23,161 bases of DNA from an uncultured Sulfurovum sp. (lineage in GTDB: Bacteria > Campylobacterota > Campylobacteria > Campylobacterales > Sulfurovaceae), in NCBI GenBank assembly GCA_937938065.1, contig CALDBH010000022.1, positions 1-23,161 on the forward strand, in the 5' to 3' direction. How positions within the stretch are numbered: the stretch's first letter is position 1; the number at the start of each line of letters is the position of its first letter. Below are positions 1-5,871 of this stretch, one piece after another. The notes below the pieces were generated by a model. That model saw nothing but the letters and a program-made list of their open reading frames with translations, made no database searches and was not told where the DNA came from. Both the position numbers and the translations under genes were made by a program.

Positions 1-2
1 AA

Positions 3-308
3 AAGCAACTGATTGAAATGATGGCACCGGCTAAATTGGTAGCGGCAGAATCAAAAAAAACTTTAACCGATAAAGAAAAAGAAGCTGCACTTGCAGGTTT
101 CTGGATGCAGAAAAAAATGGCAACAACAGAAGTGACTGATAAAGAAGCAGAAGATGCGTATAATAAGATGAAAAAAGCAGCAAAAGAAGCGAAAAGTACA
201 CAAGAAATACCACCATTAGATACAGTGAAAAATAGCATTAAAATGCAACTTGCACAAGAAAAAGTCGTGGCTCAACTAATGAAAAATGCAAAAATAAACG
301 TAAAATAA
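3..308 (+). CDS. SurA/PEB4-like periplasmic chaperone, C-terminal fragment
   Basis: The reading frame is open from the window edge to the TAA at 306-308, so the start lies outside; an internal ATG at 18 is probably not the start. The visible 101 residues are lysine- and alanine-rich and helical. They contain a VTDKEAEDAYNK-type segment, as in the SurA N-terminal domain just before the parvulin domain. About 14 residues later a PPLDTVKNSIKMQL-type helix follows, resembling the closing chaperone helix of SurA/PEB4 proteins. No parvulin (PPIase) signature fits between the two. The next gene is fbaA; in Campylobacter jejuni the PEB4 gene also sits next to fba, as I recall. The likely role is periplasmic or outer-membrane protein folding. 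Family assignment is moderate because the N-terminus and any signal peptide cannot be seen. Confidence 0.55.
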   Translation, partial: KQLIEMMAPAKLVAAESKKTLTDKEKEAALAGFWMQKKMATTEVTDKEAEDAYNKMKKAAKEAKSTQEIPPLDTVKNSIKMQLAQEKVVAQLMKNAKINVK

Positions 309-330
309 TTCTACAAAGAGGAAGTTGTAA

Positions 331-1404
331 ATGTCTACAAAAGTTCTAGATGTAGTGCAAGCAGGTGTTGTGACTGGAGATGATCTTCAGAAGTTATTTA
401 AAATCGCAAAAGATGAAGGTTTTGCTTTACCTGCGGTTAATGTGGTGAGTACATCTTCCGTCAATGCTGTACTTGAAGCTGCAAAAAATGTAAATTCTCC
501 TGTGATAGTTCAGTTCTCCAATGGAGGAGGGGCATACTATGCAGGTAAAGGTTTGCCTTCAGACGAGGCGGCTATTTTAGGTTGTATCTCAGGTGCTCAG
601 CATGTGCATACAGTTGCCAAAGCGTATGGTGTGCCGGTTGTTCTTCATACTGACCATGCAGCAAGAAAACTTCTGCCCTGGATCGATGCACTGCTTGATG
701 CAAGTGAAGCACATTATGAGGCATATGGTATTCCTCTTTTTTCTTCACATATGATAGACCTGTCTGAAGAGCCTATAGAAGAGAATATTGCCACATGTAA
801 AGAATATTTGGAGCGTATGTCCAAGATAGGTATGACGCTTGAGATAGAGCTTGGTGTAACGGGTGGAGAAGAAGATGGTGTAGATAATACAGAGATAGAC
901 AATGCGCTTCTCTATACACAGCCTGAAGAGGTAGCGTATGCTTATGAAGAACTTTCAAAGGTCTCGGACAAATTTACAATTGCCGCTTCTTTTGGAAACG
1001 TGCATGGTGTGTATAAACCAGGTAATGTTTCACTTACACCTAAGATCCTTGATAACTCTCAGTCTTATATAGAAGAGAAATACAATACAGCTAAAAAGCC
1101 TGTAGATTTTGTCTTCCATGGTGGTTCAGGTTCTGAGCTCTCAGACATCAGAGAAGCTATCGGTTATGGTGTGATTAAAATGAACATAGATACAGATACT
1201 CAGTGGGCATTCTGGGATGGTACACGTACTTATGTCGCGAAGTATCATGATTATTTGCAAGGACAGATCGGTAACCCGGATGGTGAAGATAAGCCAAACA
1301 AAAAGTATTACGATCCAAGAAAATGGTTACGTGCTGCAGAAGAGTCTACAGTAGTAAGACTTGAAAGAGCATTTGATGATCTTAACTGCTTAAATAGAAA
1401 CTAA
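331..1404 (+). CDS. fbaA: Class II fructose-bisphosphate aldolase
   Basis: This is a Zn-dependent aldolase that interconverts fructose-1,6-bisphosphate with DHAP and glyceraldehyde-3-phosphate in glycolysis and gluconeogenesis. The 357 residues match the E. coli FbaA length (359) and subtype IIA. The motif LHTDHA places the catalytic Asp at 108 and a Zn His at 109. The other Zn His residues are H225 (GNVHG) and H263 (FHGGSGS). ELGVTGGEEDG at 173-183 supplies the conserved acidic residues, and NIDTD with the preceding GGSGS forms the phosphate site. Each position is one less than its E. coli counterpart. The start is supported by AAGAGGAAG at 316-324, seven bases upstream. It follows the chaperone gene by 22 bases and is probably co-transcribed with it. 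Confidence 0.97.
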   Translation: MSTKVLDVVQAGVVTGDDLQKLFKIAKDEGFALPAVNVVSTSSVNAVLEAAKNVNSPVIVQFSNGGGAYYAGKGLPSDEAAILGCISGAQHVHTVAKAYGVPVVLHTDHAARKLLPWIDALLDASEAHYEAYGIPLFSSHMIDLSEEPIEENIATCKEYLERMSKIGMTLEIELGVTGGEEDGVDNTEIDNALLYTQPEEVAYAYEELSKVSDKFTIAASFGNVHGVYKPGNVSLTPKILDNSQSYIEEKYNTAKKPVDFVFHGGSGSELSDIREAIGYGVIKMNIDTDTQWAFWDGTRTYVAKYHDYLQGQIGNPDGEDKPNKKYYDPRKWLRAAEESTVVRLERAFDDLNCLNRN

Positions 1405-1412
1405 CAGATAGT

Positions 1413-1442
1413 TCGTCATTCTCGGGCTTGACCCGAGAGTCT
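1413..1442. repeat. REP-like short palindrome
   Basis: The arms TCTCGGG (1420-1426) and CCCGAGA (1432-1438) pair around the loop CTTGA. Outside them come a T-G wobble (1419/1439) and an A-T pair (1418/1440). The element begins CGTCATT and resembles the element at 11562-11592 in layout (CGYCAT, arm, centre with TTGA, arm). It lies between fbaA and the next gene, and its right arm reaches into the ribosome-binding region of that gene. Confidence 0.6.
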
Positions 1443-1446
1443 ACAA

Positions 1447-2331
1447 ATGCAAACTTTAAATCTTCCCTCTCCTATCCAATCAATTACTTTTGATAATCAA
1501 CATTTTTATCTGAAACGGGATGATCTGATAGATACTGATTTCTCAGGGAATAAAGCGCGAAAATTTTACTATTTCCTTCAACATGATTTTCCTGATATCC
1601 ATAAACTTGTCTCTTATGGTTCTGCACAGTCTAATGCTATGTATTCACTCTCAGTGTTAGCGAAAATGAAAGGGTGGGATTTTGAGTATATAGTAGACCA
1701 TATCGCTGATTATTTGAAAGAGCACCCTCATGGTAATTATAAGGCGGCGCTAGACAATGGTATGAAAATCATTGAACAAGAAGAGGGAGCTTCTTGTGAT
1801 TATCCTCAGGATGTTCTTTTTATAGAAGAGGGAGGACGACAAAAAGAGGCGGAGTTCGGCATACGTCTATTGGCTGAAGAGATTAAATCATGGCAAGCTG
1901 AGAAAGGTTTAAAGGAATTGAATGTTTTCCTGCCTTCAGGTACCGGAACAACCTCACTTTTTCTACAAAAATATCTTCCTTCAAACAGTGTATATACCAC
2001 AGCATGTGTAGGTGATGAAAGTTATTTAAAAAAACAGTTTTTAGAGTTAGAAGAGGATGAAAGTTATCATCCTGCGATATTGAGTTTAGAGAAAAAACAC
2101 CATTTTGGCAAACTTTATAAAGAAAACTACAAAATTTGGCTAAAATTACAACAACAAACGGGAGTGGAGTTTGAACTCCTATATGATCCCCTTGGATGGA
2201 GAGTATTACTTGCTCATCCTGAGATCTTTTCTAAACCTACACTGTACATCCATCAAGGTGGGGTGTTAGGCAATGAGAGTATGCTCCCAAGATATGAACG
2301 AAAATATAAAGATATAGATAAGGACTTATAA
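1447..2331 (+). CDS. ACC deaminase / D-cysteine desulfhydrase family PLP enzyme
   Basis: This is a fold-type II pyridoxal-phosphate enzyme of 294 residues. YLKRDDL is followed by FSGNKARK, whose K36 should carry the PLP Schiff base. SYGSAQSNAMY (56-66) matches the substrate loop, SGTGTTS (164-170) the phosphate-binding loop, and YDPLGW (246-251) and IHQGG (268-272) late conserved motifs of the family. Members deaminate 1-aminocyclopropane-1-carboxylate or release sulfide and pyruvate from D-cysteine; the sequence alone does not tell which. An in-frame TGA at 1429-1431 limits the start, so ATG 1447 is the first ATG available. There is no ordinary Shine-Dalgarno; only GAGAG at 1435-1439, part of the palindrome arm, could serve. 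Its stop codon directly abuts the GTG of hisD, so the two are almost certainly translated from one mRNA. Confidence 0.75.
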   Translation: MQTLNLPSPIQSITFDNQHFYLKRDDLIDTDFSGNKARKFYYFLQHDFPDIHKLVSYGSAQSNAMYSLSVLAKMKGWDFEYIVDHIADYLKEHPHGNYKAALDNGMKIIEQEEGASCDYPQDVLFIEEGGRQKEAEFGIRLLAEEIKSWQAEKGLKELNVFLPSGTGTTSLFLQKYLPSNSVYTTACVGDESYLKKQFLELEEDESYHPAILSLEKKHHFGKLYKENYKIWLKLQQQTGVEFELLYDPLGWRVLLAHPEIFSKPTLYIHQGGVLGNESMLPRYERKYKDIDKDL

Positions 2332-3624
2332 GTGAAAGTTTTTTACAGCAGTGATGACAGTTTTGAAGAAAATTTTGATGAATTACTTCAGCGTGGTAAG
2401 ATGGACATAGAGGGTGTGACAAACGTCGTATCTGGGTTACTTAAGGAGATTCAAACTGAGGGTAATACTGCGGTTAAGTCTCAAATAGCAAAATTTGACA
2501 GATGGGAACCGGCAAATGATGAGGCACTTTTGGTTTCTACAGATGATATGGCAAAAGCATATGATGCCATAAACCCTGAACTTCGTGATGCACTGCACCT
2601 TGCTTATGACCGTATAGAAAGTTACCATCAGAAACTCATGCCAAAAACATGGATGGATAAAGAATCCAATGGGACTATTTTGGGACAAAAAGTGACTGCT
2701 GTAGATAGAGCAGGGCTTTATATTCCTGGTGGGAAAGCTGCTTATCCAAGTTCGTTGCTTATGAATGTAATCCCTGCGCAAGTAGCAGGTGTAGAAGAGA
2801 TAGTGGTATGTACACCAACTCCTGATGATGAGATCAATGAGCTTTTACTTGCTGCTTGTCACCTTTGTAAAGTCACACAAGTCTTTAAAGTAGGTGGTGC
2901 TTCTGCCATCGGTGCGATGGCATATGGAACGGAGACCATTCCTAAAGTAGATGTTATTACCGGCCCAGGAAACATCTTCGTAGCTACAGCTAAAAAATTA
3001 GTCTATGGTGAAGTAAATATAGATATGATCGCAGGACCATCTGAGATAGGTATACTTGCAGATGAGAGTGCAAGAGAAGATTACATTGCGATTGACCTTC
3101 TGTCACAAGCAGAACACGATGAGATGGCAAGCTCTATACTCATTACTACAGATGAAGAGTTGGCTAACAAAGTAAGTGATAAAGTAGAAGAGTTCCTTGG
3201 TACACTTTCACGTGAAGAGATAGCCAGAAAGTCTATAGAGGAGAGAGGTGCTATTATCGTGACTAAAGATATGGATGAAGCCATAGATCTTATGAATGAG
3301 ATTGCTCCAGAACACTTGGAAGTCATCACGCAAGATCCTATGTCTTTGCTTGACAGTATCAAACATGCTGGAGCCATCTTCCTGGGTGAAAATACACCAG
3401 AACCTATCGGTGATTATGTAGCAGGACCTAATCATACACTTCCTACAGGTGGAACAGCGAAGTTTTACTCACCTTTAAGTGTAGAACACTTCTTGAAAAA
3501 GTCTTCAATTATTTCAATGAGTAAGCAGGGAATGCAGGAGATCGGTGGTGCTTGTGCAATGATCGCAAATACTGAAGGTTTGACTGCGCATGAAGAGAGT
3601 GTTAGGATTAGACTTAGAGATTAA
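2332..3624 (+). CDS. hisD: Histidinol dehydrogenase
   Basis: HisD performs the last two oxidations of histidine synthesis, L-histidinol to L-histidine, using two NAD+. At 430 residues it is full length. Zn ligands are Q259 and H262 (LLSQAEHDE), plus D361 (GDYVAGPNHTLP) and H420 near the end. E327 and H328 (APEHLE) are the expected catalytic pair. AGLYIPGG (127-134) and ITGPGN (209-214) mark the nucleotide and substrate regions. The start is GTG, with AAGGA at 2320-2324 seven bases upstream inside the previous gene; the stop of that gene immediately precedes the GTG. No other his gene is in the window, so the pathway is scattered, as is common in this phylum. The gene contains a perfect TTCACGTGAA palindrome at 3207-3216. 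Confidence 0.97.
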   Translation: MKVFYSSDDSFEENFDELLQRGKMDIEGVTNVVSGLLKEIQTEGNTAVKSQIAKFDRWEPANDEALLVSTDDMAKAYDAINPELRDALHLAYDRIESYHQKLMPKTWMDKESNGTILGQKVTAVDRAGLYIPGGKAAYPSSLLMNVIPAQVAGVEEIVVCTPTPDDEINELLLAACHLCKVTQVFKVGGASAIGAMAYGTETIPKVDVITGPGNIFVATAKKLVYGEVNIDMIAGPSEIGILADESAREDYIAIDLLSQAEHDEMASSILITTDEELANKVSDKVEEFLGTLSREEIARKSIEERGAIIVTKDMDEAIDLMNEIAPEHLEVITQDPMSLLDSIKHAGAIFLGENTPEPIGDYVAGPNHTLPTGGTAKFYSPLSVEHFLKKSSIISMSKQGMQEIGGACAMIANTEGLTAHEESVRIRLRD

Positions 3625-3635
3625 CACTTCTTTTT

Positions 3636-3657
3636 TTCCACCTGTACCAAGGTGGAA
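3636..3657. other. Hairpin downstream of hisD
   Basis: TTCCACCT (3636-3643) and AGGTGGAA (3650-3657) form an 8-bp stem with a 6-base loop. On the plus strand the T-run precedes the stem rather than following it, so this is not a classical rho-independent terminator. It may still protect the 3' end of the hisD message. Confidence 0.4.
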
Positions 3658-3756
3658 CTCATACAACTGTCCATCATATAACTCCATAATTTCAATCCAA
3701 ATACTTATGATCTAAGAAGAGGTCAATCGATACATAAGCTACTTCTATGTTATACT

Positions 3757-3762
3757 TATAAT
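3757..3762 (+). promoter_or_regulatory. Probable -10 element for the Tpx homologue
   Basis: A TATAAT hexamer lies 27 bases upstream of the ATG at 3790 in very AT-rich DNA, with no recognisable TTGACA. This suits promoters of this phylum, which often lack a conserved -35. The Shine-Dalgarno AAAAGG is at 3775-3780. Confidence 0.45.
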
Positions 3763-3789
3763 ATAAGTTTATTTAAAAGGATAACTATA

Positions 3790-4347
3790 ATGAAAATATT
3801 GGCATTTGTCTTATTAACATCTTCTCTATGGGCAACAACCGTTACATTTAAAGGGGAAGAAGTCTCGCTGAATAGTAATGGTTTAAAAATAGGTATGGAA
3901 GCACCTGTATTTACTGCAGTGAATAAAGATTTTGCGGAAGTAACAGTTGGGGGAAAAAAGGATAAAGTTCAGGTTATAGCATTTATTCCATCCTTTGATA
4001 GTGATGTATGTAAAAGAGAGACTATCGTATTTAATCAAAAAGTTTCAAAGATGAAAAATGTTAATTTGATGGTTATTTCAAAAGATCTTCCTTTTGCTCT
4101 GGGAAGGTTTTTTCATGACAATAAAATCAAAAATATTATTACTCTATCTGATTATAAAGATGCCAATAATGTACTCAGATATGGTGCAACTATCTCTTCA
4201 CCTATATTTTTGGAAGGCTTTTTTGGAAGAGTTGTGTATGTTGTTGATACCAATGGAAAAGTAACATACAAAGAAGTCGTCCCAGAACTCTCAGATGAGC
4301 CTAATTATGAGAACATTATCAATGCTGTTAACAGTTTGACTAAGTAA
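3790..4347 (+). CDS. Exported thiol peroxidase (Tpx family) lacking the resolving cysteine
   Basis: The 185 residues align by eye along the whole length with Tpx, the atypical 2-Cys peroxiredoxin that reduces hydroperoxides. PSFDSDVC at 67-74 gives the peroxidatic C74, and KDLPFALGRF (98-107) is the Tpx signature. YGATIS and VYVVDTNGKVTYKEVVPELSDEP-like stretches close the fold. Two features differ from cytoplasmic Tpx. Residues 1-16 look like a cleavable signal peptide (short positive start, hydrophobic core, small residues before TTV), so the protein should be periplasmic. The resolving cysteine expected after RF is phenylalanine (F108, codon at 4111), and C74 is the only cysteine. It should therefore act as a 1-Cys enzyme needing an external thiol, or have another role. 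It appears monocistronic. Confidence 0.85.
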   Translation: MKILAFVLLTSSLWATTVTFKGEEVSLNSNGLKIGMEAPVFTAVNKDFAEVTVGGKKDKVQVIAFIPSFDSDVCKRETIVFNQKVSKMKNVNLMVISKDLPFALGRFFHDNKIKNIITLSDYKDANNVLRYGATISSPIFLEGFFGRVVYVVDTNGKVTYKEVVPELSDEPNYENIINAVNSLTK

Positions 4348-4380
4348 GAAGTTCTTAACTGCTTGAACCCATTCTTTTTT

Positions 4381-4409
4381 TGTATTATTACGTTCTTCGT
4401 AGTAATACA
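4381..4409. other. Hairpin in the gap before the tRNA cluster
   Basis: TGTATTATTACG (4381-4392) pairs with CGTAGTAATACA (4398-4409) over 12 bp with one G-T wobble and a TTCTT loop. A T-run lies to its left, which becomes an A-run on the minus strand, so it is not a standard terminator for either neighbour. The rest of the gap from 4348 to 4522 is AT-rich and shows no gene. Confidence 0.4.
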
Positions 4410-4522
4410 TACTGCATTATTACAATATGATATTTTCTACATATAATCACATGGTTAAACACTAATAAGTATATAATTTGAGTTGAGTAATATTTGAAAA
4501 ATATGGGATGAAAAAGTATAAA

Positions 4523-4599
4523 TGGCGCGGTGGACGAGACTCGAACTCGCGACCCCCTGCGTGACAGGCAGGTATTCTAACCAACTGAACTACCACCGC
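4523..4599 (-). tRNA. tRNA-Asp (GTC), copy 2
   Basis: The acceptor stem is GCGGTGG/CCACCGC with discriminator G and an encoded CCA (TGG at 4523-4525). The anticodon loop CTGTCAC gives GTC. The length is 77 nt. It is the last tRNA of the cluster in transcription order and is identical to the copy at 4949-5025. Confidence 0.97.
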
Positions 4600-4656
4600 A
4601 CCTAAGACCAAATAAATGGCTGAAAAGAATTGTACATGAATTAACTTAAATGTACA

Positions 4657-4732
4657 TGGTGGTCGCTACAAGACTCGAACTTGTGACATCTACCTTGTAA
4701 GGGTAGCGCTCTACCAACTGAGCTAAGCGACC
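4657..4732 (-). tRNA. tRNA-Val (TAC), copy 2
   Basis: The acceptor stem is GGTCGCT/AGCGACC with discriminator A and an encoded CCA. The anticodon loop CTTACAA gives TAC. The length is 76 nt, identical to the copy at 5056-5131. Confidence 0.97.
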
Positions 4733-4761
4733 ATAGTTTTTAATGTTTATTTGGACAAGAT

Positions 4762-4837
4762 TGGCGACCCTTAAAGGATTTGAACCTCTGTTTTTACGTT
4801 GAAAACGTAATATCCTTGGCCACTAGATGAAAGGGTC
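4762..4837 (-). tRNA. tRNA-Glu (TTC)
   Basis: The acceptor stem is GACCCTT/AAGGGTC with discriminator G and an encoded CCA. The anticodon stem-loop TTACG-TTTTCAA-CGTAA gives TTC. The length is 76 nt. It is the only member of the cluster present once. Confidence 0.96.
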
Positions 4838-4868
4838 ATCAAGAACCGTAAACATAAAATTGTTAAAG

Positions 4869-4944
4869 TGGTGACCTGTCTAGGATTCGAACCTAGGGCC
4901 CATTCCTTAAAAGGGAATTGCTCTACCAACTGAGCTAACAGGTC
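4869..4944 (-). tRNA. tRNA-Lys (TTT), copy 2
   Basis: The acceptor stem is GACCTGT/ACAGGTC with discriminator A and an encoded CCA. The anticodon loop CTTTTAA gives TTT. The length is 76 nt, identical to the copy at 5145-5220. Confidence 0.97.
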
Positions 4945-4948
4945 AAAA

Positions 4949-5025
4949 TGGCGCGGTGGACGAGACTCGAACTCGCGACCCCCTGCGTGACAGGCAGGTA
5001 TTCTAACCAACTGAACTACCACCGC
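4949..5025 (-). tRNA. tRNA-Asp (GTC), copy 1
   Basis: The sequence is identical to the 77-nt tRNA-Asp at 4523-4599, with an encoded CCA. It lies only four bases upstream (in transcription) of the second tRNA-Lys. Confidence 0.97.
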
Positions 5026-5055
5026 ACCTATACTGTAAAAAATGACATATTGTCA

Positions 5056-5131
5056 TGGTGGTCGCTACAAGACTCGAACTTGTGACATCTACCTTGTAAG
5101 GGTAGCGCTCTACCAACTGAGCTAAGCGACC
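5056..5131 (-). tRNA. tRNA-Val (TAC), copy 1
   Basis: The sequence is identical to the 76-nt tRNA-Val at 4657-4732, with an encoded CCA and anticodon TAC. Confidence 0.97.
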
Positions 5132-5144
5132 ATGGTTTTAAAAG

Positions 5145-5220
5145 TGGTGACCTGTCTAGGATTCGAACCTAGGGCCCATTCCTTAAAAGGGAATTGCTCT
5201 ACCAACTGAGCTAACAGGTC
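5145..5220 (-). tRNA. tRNA-Lys (TTT), copy 1
   Basis: This is the first tRNA of the transcript and is identical to the tRNA-Lys at 4869-4944. The upstream leader holds a hairpin at 5233-5253 (8 bp, one wobble) at about the predicted start of transcription. Confidence 0.97.
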
Positions 5221-5259
5221 ACACGTTTTTTGCACTCATTACTTGAATAAGTGGACGGA

Positions 5260-5288
5260 ATTATAGCTCAGAAACCTTTGATTGTCAA
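5260..5288 (-). promoter_or_regulatory. Consensus sigma-70 promoter of the tRNA operon
   Basis: Read on the minus strand, TTGACA (5288-5283) and TATAAT (5265-5260) are both perfect matches to consensus, separated by exactly 17 bases. Transcription should start near 5253, about 30 bases before the first tRNA-Lys. The promoter sits 20 bases beyond the stop of the PncC-like gene. A full -35 box is unusual in this phylum and suits strong tRNA expression. Confidence 0.85.
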
Positions 5289-5307
5289 GAGAATTATGGG
5301 AAATATT

Positions 5308-5790
5308 TTAAATTTCTAACACTTCAGCTAATTTCTCGATGGCAAACACTGTAGATTGCTCTTGAACGGCTTCTCTTGGTCCGCTAAAGTTACAATGAAA
5401 GACCTCTTGAGCACAAGGTGTTTGTAAACCTATATATACGGTTCCTACAGGTTTAAGTTCAGTACCACCAGTAGGTCCTGCTATACCAGAGACAGCTATA
5501 GCATAGTCTGAACCTGCCAGTTTTTGTACGCCATCCAACATTTGTGCGACACAGGGCTGGCTTACAGCGCCATAGTTTTCGAGTACTTCATTAGTTACAC
5601 CCAACCAAAGATGTTTGATATCGTTTGAATAGGTCACACAGGAACCATGAAGCACCTCTGAAGCACCTGATATAGCTGTAAATGCTGCAGCTATACGACC
5701 ACCTGTGCAACTTTCTGCAAAAGAGATCGTTTTCCCCTCTTTTGTCAATTTTTGAATAATTTTTTCTATTGTATTTTGGATATTTTTCAT
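5308..5790 (-). CDS. CinA C-terminal domain protein (nicotinamide-nucleotide amidase, PncC type)
   Basis: PncC-type proteins deamidate nicotinamide mononucleotide to nicotinate mononucleotide, recycling NAD breakdown products. This 160-residue protein is the CinA C-terminal domain alone, without the N-terminal MoCF-like domain. SFAESCTGGR (23-32) carries the nucleophilic serine S27. YSNDIK (54-59) supplies the Tyr and Lys expected near the active site, and VSGIAGPTGG (100-109) is the glycine-rich family signature. GTVYIGL follows. No clear Shine-Dalgarno precedes the ATG at 5790. A TACAAT hexamer on the minus strand at 5802-5797 would start transcription close to the ATG, so a leaderless message is possible but unproven. 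It diverges from ileS. Confidence 0.88.
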   Translation of the reverse strand: MKNIQNTIEKIIQKLTKEGKTISFAESCTGGRIAAAFTAISGASEVLHGSCVTYSNDIKHLWLGVTNEVLENYGAVSQPCVAQMLDGVQKLAGSDYAIAVSGIAGPTGGTELKPVGTVYIGLQTPCAQEVFHCNFSGPREAVQEQSTVFAIEKLAEVLEI

Positions 5791-5871
5791 AAGATAATTG
5801 TACCAAAAGTAGCTTCTAATGGTCTTTTAGATACAATCACGGGATAATATAAGACTAAGGTATTATCACAC

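Noticed and set aside
2437..2781. 114-residue minus-strand ORF opposite hisD
   Set aside because: It lies wholly inside a well-supported gene, has no recognisable motif or ribosome-binding site, and reads as an antisense shadow.
3636..3657. Rho-independent terminator of hisD
   Set aside because: The T-run lies before the stem on the plus strand, and on the minus strand it becomes an A-run, so the layout is wrong for both directions.
4771..5022. 83-residue minus-strand ORF across the tRNA genes
   Set aside because: It is made of tRNA sequence; similar spurious ORFs arise in any tRNA array.
4523..5220. tRNA cluster as an integration site for a mobile element
   Set aside because: There is no integrase, attachment-site repeat or foreign-looking gene beside it. 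The repeats are whole tRNAs from duplication.
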